Shown here piece after piece: positions 57,211 to 64,000 of a stretch of DNA of 64,000 nt. A model generated the notes under the pieces. That model did not search any database. It was not told the origin of the DNA and worked only from the letters and a program-made list of their open reading frames with translations. A program made the translations under genes and the position numbers. How positions within the stretch are numbered: position 1 is the first letter of the stretch; each line of letters starts with the position of its first letter. This DNA comes from Paenibacillus lautus NBRC 15380. GTDB taxonomy: Bacteria; Bacillota; Bacilli; Paenibacillales; Paenibacillaceae. Where the stretch lies: the NCBI RefSeq assembly GCF_004000945.1, contig NZ_BIMF01000018.1, positions 1-64,000 on the forward strand, given 5' to 3'.

Positions 57211-59091
57211 ATGAATGTGGAAACAAATGATAGAGAATCGATGAATATGGATACAGCGCGGGATTATCTGCAGAAATATTACGGCTATCCTGATTTTCGG
57301 GAGGGCCAGAAAAAAATCGTTGCCAGTCTACTGACGGGTCAGGACACGCTCGGGATTATGCCGACGGGCGGAGGCAAATCGATCTGTTATCAGATTCCGG
57401 CGCTCCTGTGCCCGGGTCTGACGTTAGTCGTATCGCCTTTGATCTCCTTAATGAAGGATCAGGTGGATGCACTCACAACAGCGGGCGTGGCGGCAGCCTA
57501 TATCAACAGCACGCTTAGCGGTAAGGAAGTGAACGAGCGCATACGTGCGGCCAAGCGCGGAGAACTGAAGCTGTTATATGTCGCTCCGGAACGGCTTGAA
57601 CTGGATTGGTTCCGGGAGGAGATGGCCGGTCTCGACATTTCGATTGTGGCTGTCGATGAAGCGCACTGCGTATCCCAGTGGGGGCATGATTTCCGGACCA
57701 GCTATCTCTCGGTGGCTCCTTTTGTTAAAGGGCTCCCGAACCGTCCGATTGTGGCGGCCTTCACGGCCACGGCCACGCCTGAAGTGATGGAGGACATGCA
57801 GCGTCTGCTTCGACTGGAACAGCCGCAGGTGTTCGTGACGGGCCTTGGACGCGATAATCTGGAGATGTCGGTGCTTCGCGGCGAGAACAAGCGGGAGTTT
57901 GTGCTGGACTATGCGGCCTCGCATACCCACCAGCCGGGAATCATCTATGCCGCCACTCGTAAAGAGGTGGATGATTTATGCCAGCGCCTTCAAGCCAAAG
58001 GGCTTCTTGCGGGGCGATACCATGCCGGCATGAGTGACGCGGAGCGAGCGGAGAGCCAGGAGGCCTTCCTCTATGACGATATTCGCGTTATTGTGGCAAC
58101 GAACGCATTCGGTATGGGGATCGATAAATCCAACGTCCGGTATGTCATCCATTACAATATGCCGAAAAATATGGAGTCCTACGTGCAGGAAGCGGGTCGC
58201 GCCGGACGGGACGGGGAGCCCAGCCAGTGCATACTGCTGTTCAGCGCCCAGGATATTATGACGCAGAAATTTCTGATCGAACAGAATCCCCAGGAGGGCG
58301 AGCGCAAGCAGAACGACTACCGGAAGCTGCAGCAGATGATCGATTACTGCTACACCACCCGGTGCCTGCGCAGCGCGATGCTGGATTATTTCGGGGAAGA
58401 GCACGAAGATAAGCCCTGCGGTACGTGCAGCTCCTGCACGGATGACCGGGAGCTTGTCGATATCACGGTGGATGCTCAGAAAATCTTCTCCTGCATCCAC
58501 CGGATGCGCGAACGCTTTGGCGTGTCTATGGTCGCCTCCGTGCTGAAGGGCTCACGGGCGAAAAAAGTGCTGGAATACGGCTTTGACCGCCTTCCAACCT
58601 ACGGCGTGATGTCGAATCGGACCGAGAAGGAGATATCCGAGACGATCAATGTGCTCATCTCGGAAGGGTTCCTGGCGCTGACAGAAGGCCAATACCCTGT
58701 CGTGAAACTGCAAAGCGAGGCGGCCGATGTGTTAAAAGGTCAGCGCGAAGTGATGCAGCGCGTTCCGCGTCCTTCCAAAGCCGCAGGCAGCCAGCGCAGC
58801 GGCAGCCGCCGCGATTATTCGCCGTCAGCCGTCAACGAGACGGTGTTCGAGCAGCTCCGCTTGATTCGGCGTGAGCTGGCAAGCAAAGAGCATGTGCCGT
58901 CCTACATCATTTTTAACGACGCAACATTGCGGGAGATGAGTGTGGTTTGCCCGCAAAGCGAGGATGAGATGCTGAATGTCAAAGGGGTCGGCGAAGTGAA
59001 ATTCCGTAAATACGGCCGTCCGTTCCTGGAATTCTTCCTGAATGGTCAGGGCACATCGAGTGACGGTGACGACTTGTACGACTATGAATAA
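57211..59091 (+). CDS. recQ: RecQ-type ATP-dependent DNA helicase
   Basis: 3'-5' DNA helicase for recombination and replication-fork repair, 626 residues. Walker A is TGGGKS (52-57), motif II is DEAH (149-152), followed by the RecQ hallmark HCVSQWGHDFR. QEAGRAGRDGEPS is motif VI. The zinc-binding cysteines lie in CYTTRCLRSAMLDYFGEEHEDKPCGTCSSC, then the winged-helix RQC domain, and a C-terminal HRDC domain is at about 535-610 (FEQLRLIRRELASKEHVPSYIIFND). ATG 57211 follows AAGGAG. The B12-binding radical SAM gene follows 51 bp later. Confidence 0.95.
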   Translation: MNVETNDRESMNMDTARDYLQKYYGYPDFREGQKKIVASLLTGQDTLGIMPTGGGKSICYQIPALLCPGLTLVVSPLISLMKDQVDALTTAGVAAAYINSTLSGKEVNERIRAAKRGELKLLYVAPERLELDWFREEMAGLDISIVAVDEAHCVSQWGHDFRTSYLSVAPFVKGLPNRPIVAAFTATATPEVMEDMQRLLRLEQPQVFVTGLGRDNLEMSVLRGENKREFVLDYAASHTHQPGIIYAATRKEVDDLCQRLQAKGLLAGRYHAGMSDAERAESQEAFLYDDIRVIVATNAFGMGIDKSNVRYVIHYNMPKNMESYVQEAGRAGRDGEPSQCILLFSAQDIMTQKFLIEQNPQEGERKQNDYRKLQQMIDYCYTTRCLRSAMLDYFGEEHEDKPCGTCSSCTDDRELVDITVDAQKIFSCIHRMRERFGVSMVASVLKGSRAKKVLEYGFDRLPTYGVMSNRTEKEISETINVLISEGFLALTEGQYPVVKLQSEAADVLKGQREVMQRVPRPSKAAGSQRSGSRRDYSPSAVNETVFEQLRLIRRELASKEHVPSYIIFNDATLREMSVVCPQSEDEMLNVKGVGEVKFRKYGRPFLEFFLNGQGTSSDGDDLYDYE

Positions 59092-59142
59092 TAGGCTGGC
59101 ATAACCGGCAGAAACTAATTTAGAAGGAAAGTGGACCCTACC

Positions 59143-60915
59143 ATGAAAGTCATACTATCAACCTTGAATGCCAAGTACATTCATACCTCCTTGGCTATTC
59201 GCTGCCTGAAAGCATACAGCGAGAAGGATTTCGATATCGAACTGACGGAGTACACGATTAAGGACCCCGTGATGAATATCGTCTCCGACCTGTTCCAGCG
59301 CAAGCCGGATGTGATCGGATTCTCCTGTTATATATGGAATATCGAAGAAACAATTAAAGTGATCGATATCGTGAAGAAGATTATGCCGGAGGTCACGATC
59401 ATACTGGGCGGACCTGAAGTATCCTACGATACGGAGTATTGGATGAAACGGCTGCACAATGTCGACTTTATCGTCATGGGTGAAGGCGAGGAGACCTTCC
59501 ACCATTTGCTGCAAACGATAGAGGGGGACCGGAAGTATCATTTCGTCTATGGCGTAGCTTACCGTAAGCAGGACGAAGTCATTGTGAATCCCGGGAGACC
59601 GAAGAGCATTCTGGCGGAGCTGCCTTCCCCGCATCGTTTTCCGGAGGATATCCCACATCTCGGGAAGCGGGTTGTCTATTTTGAGACCAGCCGGGGCTGT
59701 CCCTTCAGCTGCCAGTTCTGCCTGTCGAGCATCGAGGTGGGGGTTCGCTACTACGATATTGAACGGACCAAGGCGGATATTCTCTACCTGATCGAGAACG
59801 GAGCGAAATTGATCAAGTTCGTAGACCGCACCTTTAACATTAAGCGGGATTACGCGCTTGAAATGTTCGAGTTTTTGATTGAAAACCATGGCGGCTGCGT
59901 GTTCCAGTTTGAGATCACGGCGGATATCATGCGTCCCGAGGTGCTTGATTATTTGGCGAAAAATGCGCCTCCCGGCATTTTCCGGTTTGAAATCGGGGTG
60001 CAGTCGACCAACGATCCGACAAACGAGCTGGTGAAGCGTCGCCAGAATTTTACTAAGCTTTCGCGCACGGTGACAATGATCAAGGACAGCCGCAAGATCG
60101 ACCAGCATTTGGATTTGATCGCAGGTCTTCCCGAAGAGGATTACGATACGTTCCGCAAAACGTTTAACGACGTATTCGCGCTTGGGCCGGAGGAGCTGCA
60201 GCTAGGCTTCTTGAAGATGCTGCGGGGAACCGGGCTGCGGATCGATGCGGACAAGTACAACTACACCTATATGGATCATGCTCCGTATGAGATTCTGGGC
60301 AGCGACGTGCTTCCGTTCTCGGATATCGTTCGATTGAAGAGACTGGAGGATGTGCTGGAGAAGTATTGGAATGCGCACCGGATGGACCATACCCTGAATT
60401 ATTTGATGAAGCATGAATTTACGTCGCCGTTTGATTTCTTCCAAGAGTTTGGCGACTACTGGGAAGGACAGGGCTGGCAAAAAATCGGCCATCAGCTCGA
60501 GGACCTGTTCACCCGTTTAACAGCTTTCCTTGAAGATCGGAAGACCCCGCATATGAACGTTGTCTCCGGTCTCATGAAGTTTGATTATTTCCTGGGCCAT
60601 AAATATAAACCGCGGAAAATATGGTGGGATCATAATCAGGATAAAGCGCAGTGGACCGCCAATGTTCGCAAAATCGTTGAGGAACCTGCGGCCCTATCCG
60701 ACGGTTTTGCCGATCTAGGTATCACGGAGCGCGATCTGCAGAAACATGCGATGATCGAGGTGCTGCCATTTAACCTCATCGATGCCATCCAGGGTGGCAC
60801 CGGAATCCCTGACAACGCGGACCATGCAACGATGCTGCTAGTATTGTACCAGCAGAACGAAACAGGGCAGCCGCAGTACTACACCATGCCTGTGGAGTTA
60901 GCGAAGCAGGCATAG
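59143..60915 (+). CDS. B12-binding domain radical SAM protein (DUF4080 type)
   Basis: Class B-type radical SAM protein of 590 residues. An N-terminal cobalamin-binding Rossmann domain (about 1-130: LSTLNAKYIHTSLAIRCLKAY, DVIGFSCYIWNIEETIKVIDIVKKIMP, ILGGPEVSYD) is followed by the radical SAM core with Cys186, 190 and 193 in CPFSCQFC, and a C-terminal DUF4080-like domain from about 400. The substrate is unknown. ATG 59143 is chosen from the conserved MKVILSTLNAKYIH start; GTG 59131 is in frame and closer to GAAGGA. It could use the cobamide made by the salvage genes at 23-32 kb. Confidence 0.9.
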   Translation: MKVILSTLNAKYIHTSLAIRCLKAYSEKDFDIELTEYTIKDPVMNIVSDLFQRKPDVIGFSCYIWNIEETIKVIDIVKKIMPEVTIILGGPEVSYDTEYWMKRLHNVDFIVMGEGEETFHHLLQTIEGDRKYHFVYGVAYRKQDEVIVNPGRPKSILAELPSPHRFPEDIPHLGKRVVYFETSRGCPFSCQFCLSSIEVGVRYYDIERTKADILYLIENGAKLIKFVDRTFNIKRDYALEMFEFLIENHGGCVFQFEITADIMRPEVLDYLAKNAPPGIFRFEIGVQSTNDPTNELVKRRQNFTKLSRTVTMIKDSRKIDQHLDLIAGLPEEDYDTFRKTFNDVFALGPEELQLGFLKMLRGTGLRIDADKYNYTYMDHAPYEILGSDVLPFSDIVRLKRLEDVLEKYWNAHRMDHTLNYLMKHEFTSPFDFFQEFGDYWEGQGWQKIGHQLEDLFTRLTAFLEDRKTPHMNVVSGLMKFDYFLGHKYKPRKIWWDHNQDKAQWTANVRKIVEEPAALSDGFADLGITERDLQKHAMIEVLPFNLIDAIQGGTGIPDNADHATMLLVLYQQNETGQPQYYTMPVELAKQA

Positions 60916-61124
60916 TAGAGGAAGCGAAGGACAACCCTTTATCGGAATTTGATGCGAGCGGCTTGTCCGTTTTGGCAAAATATCTTTCTTCTAGGTTTAG
61001 GGATTGGTAGGGACTGATAGGATTGAAACTGTGATCATGCCCCCTCGTTATCGTAACGGACCCGGAATAAAACACCCTTGGGATCGGTATTCTAATCGCA
61101 TCAACCGATGAGGAGGGGATGTTT

Positions 61125-61301
61125 ATGAACGGGAAACAGAAGGGGCGGGAACAGCATCCGCAGGACGAGCCCACCATTGCGCCAGGCATGGAAACCAATG
61201 ACGATCTGCGCGAAGAGGCTACGGAGGATGAAGTAGCGCATGGCGATTACACTGAGGTCACGCAGCTGATCATCGACCGCACGCCGAATGAGGAAGAGTA
61301 A
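61125..61301 (+). CDS. Small acidic protein, 58 residues
   Basis: Not recognised. Short, highly charged and acidic in its C-terminal half (TNDDLREEATEDEVAHGDYT), without a signal peptide or membrane helix; small spore- or stress-associated acidic proteins of Bacilli look like this. AGGAGGGG lies six bases before ATG 61125; ATG 61119 is in frame but overlaps that site. It stands alone between the radical SAM gene and a terminator. Confidence 0.6.
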   Translation: MNGKQKGREQHPQDEPTIAPGMETNDDLREEATEDEVAHGDYTEVTQLIIDRTPNEEE

Positions 61302-61444
61302 GAGGCTGGGCTGTCCCGTTAATTAGGTTTACTTACTTGACGGATAGCTTGTCAGATTAAAAAAGGGTATTTGGATTCACTAAAGGGCAACCTCTTTTTG
61401 TTTATGTTAAGGGTGGATATGCACAGCGTCATACAACAGACAGA

Positions 61445-61492
61445 GGGGGTGTCCCAAAAGGTCAATTGACCTTTTGGGACACCCCCTTTTTA
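61445..61492. terminator. Perfect 42-bp palindrome acting as bidirectional terminator
   Basis: A 21-bp perfect inverted repeat, half-site GGGGGTGTCCCAAAAGGTCA plus A, followed by TTTTTAATT on +. It ends the converging small acidic protein and hydrolase units. The upstream stretch 61302-61444 holds no gene. Confidence 0.8.
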
Positions 61493-61504
61493 ATTCGTCC
61501 TGCA

Positions 61505-62482
61505 TCATTCTTTTACATCATCCGTTTCGATTCTTGCGGTGTCTGCTGTCTCATGCGATCCCGCTGTGTGCCGTTCGAGCCAGTCGAGAACATGTGCCGC
61601 TACTTCATCCCGGTTGATTTCATGCAGCATTTCGTGGCGGCCGCCGGGATACAAACGGTATTCAAGATCCTGAATGCCATGTTTCCGGTACAATTCGATC
61701 AACCGCCGTACGCCTTTACCGCGGTGTCCGACCGGATCATCCTCGCCCGAGAAAATATAGACCGGCTTATCCTTTAGAAGGCATTCCATCAGTTGAGGTT
61801 TATGAATCTGGGACAGCAGCTTGAAGAAATCATGGAAGAAACGAGCGCTGCATACCTGACCGCAGTAGGGATCGTTGATATACTTATCCACTTCCGCTTC
61901 ATCCCGGGATAACCAATCAAATGGAGTGCGAATAGGACCGAAACCTTTGTTGTAAGGGCCGAACACGATGGCGTTCAGCATCAGACTCCGGTGCGTGTTT
62001 CCTTGGAGGCGCATTTGGGCCGCTGCCAGATTCAAACCGAACGCTAGTAGTCTCTGGGGACCGTTGGTGCCGGACAGAATGAATCCGTCGAATAATCCGC
62101 CGTTCGAACACATGATCTTTTGGGTCAAAAAAGACCCCATGCTGTGACCCATCAAGTAATGTGGAACATCCCCATGGCGCTTTTGAAGCTCGGAAGCAAG
62201 AAGCAGCAGGTCTTCAATCATCCCTTCGAATCCATTCTCCCCGGCATCGCCGAGAAGCGTAAGGCCGGACGTTTGTCCATGACCCCGATGGTCGTTGCAG
62301 TACACGGCGTAGCCGTGTGCTGTAAGCAACTCGGCAAGTTCCTCGTATCGTATGCCGGTTTCGCACATGCCATGCGCAATTTGCACGATGGCACGAATAG
62401 GATGGTCCGGCTCCGGCAGCCATTGATATACAAAAACATGCATGCCCTGCGTATTCAGCATCGTAAACGTGTCGGTTTGCAT
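61505..62482 (-). CDS. Alpha/beta hydrolase, lysophospholipase or monoacylglycerol lipase type
   Basis: Serine hydrolase of 325 residues with the Hydrolase_4/lysophospholipase layout: IVQIAHGMCETGIRYEELAELLTAHGYAVYCNDHRGHGQT (oxyanion and HG motif), nucleophile Ser114 in MGHSMGSF, acid in IFSGEDDPVG and histidine in GGRHEMLHE. No signal peptide, so cytosolic. The substrate is probably a lysolipid or monoglyceride, by family only. ATG 62482 lies 13 bases after GGAGGTG. It is 57 bp downstream of manA on the same strand and may be co-transcribed. Confidence 0.88.
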   Translation of the reverse strand: MQTDTFTMLNTQGMHVFVYQWLPEPDHPIRAIVQIAHGMCETGIRYEELAELLTAHGYAVYCNDHRGHGQTSGLTLLGDAGENGFEGMIEDLLLLASELQKRHGDVPHYLMGHSMGSFLTQKIMCSNGGLFDGFILSGTNGPQRLLAFGLNLAAAQMRLQGNTHRSLMLNAIVFGPYNKGFGPIRTPFDWLSRDEAEVDKYINDPYCGQVCSARFFHDFFKLLSQIHKPQLMECLLKDKPVYIFSGEDDPVGHRGKGVRRLIELYRKHGIQDLEYRLYPGGRHEMLHEINRDEVAAHVLDWLERHTAGSHETADTARIETDDVKE

Positions 62483-62539
62483 TACAGGCCTAACACCTCC
62501 ACAAAAACGAATGGTTTATTTCAATTATTTATACCCTGT

Positions 62540-63508
62540 TTAAGGAAGATAGGAACGAAGAACCGTAGATTGCCCATCCAATGTATATGCACCCAGGTTA
62601 GCTGGCAGCAGGAAGCATTGTCCGGAGGTATAATCGATGGAGCCGTTATCCCAGCTGAGGGTTCCTTGACCATCGCATACCACCACGATCGTGAAGCTTT
62701 CAACTGAAGTGGACAAGGACCAGGCACCGTTAACAACGCCTTTTTCGACTACAAAATAAGGAGATTTGGCAAGCTCAAGCCATTCTCCAGGAGCGGTTCC
62801 TTCCGTGCTCATGGTAGTTGCGCCCGATCCTTCATAGGCCGTCACGTTTAAGGAGTCCTCAATATGAAGCTCGCGCGGCTTACCGTCCAGCCCTGGTCGA
62901 TTATAATCAAAAATCCGGTAGGTGGTATCCGAATTTTGCTGAATTTCAGCCACGACAACGCCCGCACACAGCGCATGTACCGTACCGGCAGGTATGTAGA
63001 ATGTATCTCCGGCTTTTACGGACACTTCTTGCAGCTGGTCCATAACCGTGCCGTTTTCCATGGCTTCTTTCAAAGTCTCGCGGCTGACGCCTTCTTTCAG
63101 ACCGTATATGATTTTGGCGTCCGGCTTCGCATCCAGCACATACCACATTTCAGTCTTGCCCAGCTCGCCTTTCGGAAGCCCCTCATAGTCATCGGTCGGA
63201 TGGACCTGAACGGAGAGGTTGTCATTGCAGTCAAGCAGCTTGATCAGCAGCGGGAAACGTCCGTTAACCTCGGAGAATCCTTTGCTGCCAAACCACTCCC
63301 GTCCGAATTGCTCCCGCACCTGATCAAGACCGCGGCCGGCAAGTTCACCGTTCACAATGCTGGTTGTACCGTTCGGATGGTCGGCGATCATCCAGCCTTC
63401 TCCGATATGTCCTTCAGGAATATCCAAGCCGAATTGCTCCAGGGCACGGCCACCCCACACACGTTCTTTAAATTCGGGTTGGAACAACAATGGATATGGT
63501 TTTGTCAT
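62540..63508 (-). CDS. manA: Class I mannose-6-phosphate isomerase
   Basis: Zinc cupin enzyme converting mannose-6-phosphate to fructose-6-phosphate. The 322-residue length is that of the short Bacillus type. Zinc ligands are visible: Gln101 and His103 in LSVQVHPTDDY, Glu120 in GKTEMWYV and His178 in IPAGTVHAL. A second cupin and the C-terminal SIDYTSGQCFLLPANLGAYTL follow. ATG 63508 is preferred to ATG 63517 because AAAGGTAG is correctly spaced only for the former. The hydrolase gene follows on the same strand. Confidence 0.93.
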   Translation of the reverse strand: MTKPYPLLFQPEFKERVWGGRALEQFGLDIPEGHIGEGWMIADHPNGTTSIVNGELAGRGLDQVREQFGREWFGSKGFSEVNGRFPLLIKLLDCNDNLSVQVHPTDDYEGLPKGELGKTEMWYVLDAKPDAKIIYGLKEGVSRETLKEAMENGTVMDQLQEVSVKAGDTFYIPAGTVHALCAGVVVAEIQQNSDTTYRIFDYNRPGLDGKPRELHIEDSLNVTAYEGSGATTMSTEGTAPGEWLELAKSPYFVVEKGVVNGAWSLSTSVESFTIVVVCDGQGTLSWDNGSIDYTSGQCFLLPANLGAYTLDGQSTVLRSYLP

Positions 63509-63585
63509 TGTAATCATCTACCTTTCATCATGTTTGGAATATTCTATGGATGTTGTAAAGTGCGGCACCTCTCCTAGAACTTATA

Positions 63586-64000
63586 TCATATCGGCTTCTT
63601 CCGTTCCAGTGCAATGAGATATGGCGCTTCGGAACGCTGAAGACCACGATATAATATCGTTTGCACTTTGTGCTGGGGCAATTCCGCGGCCCAGGCCAAC
63701 ACGGCGTCCGCTTCGGCATCGCCGCCCTTGTGGCCTGGATACAGCACGATGGTGATAATGCCGCCGGGTCGGAGCAGCTCGATGGCAGCCTCCAGAGCCG
63801 TCAGTGTGCTGGCGGTTTCCGTCATGATCCGTTTATCCGATGAATCTGACGGAAGGTAACCGAGATTGAACATGATTGCACCCATGCGGCCATGCTCGCG
63901 CTCAGGTACGCATTCTCCCATAAGCGCATGGCTCTGATGGTGAAGAGTAACCTCTGCAAGGGTGTCGGGGGGTTCCTTGTCCAGCCTATCACGAGTCAGC
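63586..64000 (-). CDS. SAM-dependent methyltransferase of the YtqB/MnmM family (5' end outside window)
   Basis: C-terminal part (about 137 residues) of a small class I methyltransferase; the frame continues past base 64000. Visible blocks are LTRDRLDKEPPDTLAEVTLHHQSHALM, FNLGYLP (the NxGYLP signature of this family) and LTALEAAIELLRPGGIITIVLYPGHKGG. B. subtilis YtqB has been reported as MnmM, which methylates the 5-aminomethyl group of tRNA wobble 2-thiouridine. An in-frame ATG at 63921 is internal. Its AdoMet-binding N-terminus is not visible here. Confidence 0.8.
   Translation of the reverse strand, partial: LTRDRLDKEPPDTLAEVTLHHQSHALMGECVPEREHGRMGAIMFNLGYLPSDSSDKRIMTETASTLTALEAAIELLRPGGIITIVLYPGHKGGDAEADAVLAWAAELPQHKVQTILYRGLQRSEAPYLIALERKKPI

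Noticed and set aside
61302..61504. Insertion sequence remnant
   Set aside because: The long palindrome is the only structured element; there is no transposase fragment, terminal inverted repeat pair or target duplication.

Overview
The window looks like a chromosomal segment of a low-to-mid-GC endospore-forming Firmicute, most likely Paenibacillus. The basis is strong AGGAGG-type ribosome binding sites, frequent GTG and TTG starts, intrinsic terminators after most operons, and the mix of families seen: a copper-amine-oxidase N-domain secreted protein, a 7TM-DISM hybrid kinase, an SARP/BTAD response regulator, CbiZ-type cobamide salvage and many GNAT acetyltransferases. The genus is an inference from gene content, not from a marker gene. 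No rRNA, tRNA, CRISPR array, prophage or intact insertion sequence was recognised.

Layout. 0-8.7 kb is central metabolism and housekeeping: the C-terminal end of an unidentified protein, transketolase (tkt), nucleoside phosphorylase (ppnP), a secreted copper-amine-oxidase-N-domain protein, a 3-hydroxyisobutyrate-dehydrogenase-like enzyme, pgi, a YvyE/IMPACT protein, a TetR regulator and a YjbQ protein. 8.7-12.7 kb is a sulfate ABC importer operon (cysT-cysW-cysA-sbp). 12.8-22.7 kb is mixed accessory content: a GNAT, a lipoprotein serpin, a TIR-like protein translationally coupled to a small basic protein (the best candidate for an undescribed system), a PhnP-like phosphodiesterase, a tandem MerR regulator, an EamA exporter with a HAD phosphatase, a YdjM-like membrane hydrolase and a lipoate ligase.

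22.7-32.4 kb is a cobamide salvage and remodelling locus in two transcription units: cobD-cbiZ-cbiB-cobC, then a cobalamin riboswitch controlling btuF-btuC-btuD-cobT-cobU-cobS. Together they would import corrinoids, trim them to cobyric acid, rebuild the aminopropanol arm, activate the lower base and join it. 32.6-38 kb has a TcyP-type cystine symporter, a Xaa-Pro peptidase, a broken DUF2569 gene, three GNAT genes and a small unknown protein. 38.2-43.4 kb has a BTAD response regulator, an unknown protein and a 1049-residue hybrid kinase. 43.3-44.0 kb is a repeat-bearing non-coding stretch.

44-57 kb is patchy and holds several decayed genes: an AEC transporter, a 54-aa membrane protein, an LCP gene lacking its start, an Rrf2 regulator and a VOC dioxygenase sharing 19-bp operators, an HTH regulator with an MBL hydrolase, a serine hydrolase with two frameshifts, a PF13796-type sensor protein with a fused kinase/response regulator broken by one in-frame stop, speD, an SRPBCC protein with a VOC-gene remnant behind it, and an AraC regulator. 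57-64 kb has recQ, a B12-binding radical SAM protein, a small acidic protein, a lysophospholipase-like hydrolase, manA and the C-terminal part of an MnmM/YtqB-type methyltransferase cut by the window end.
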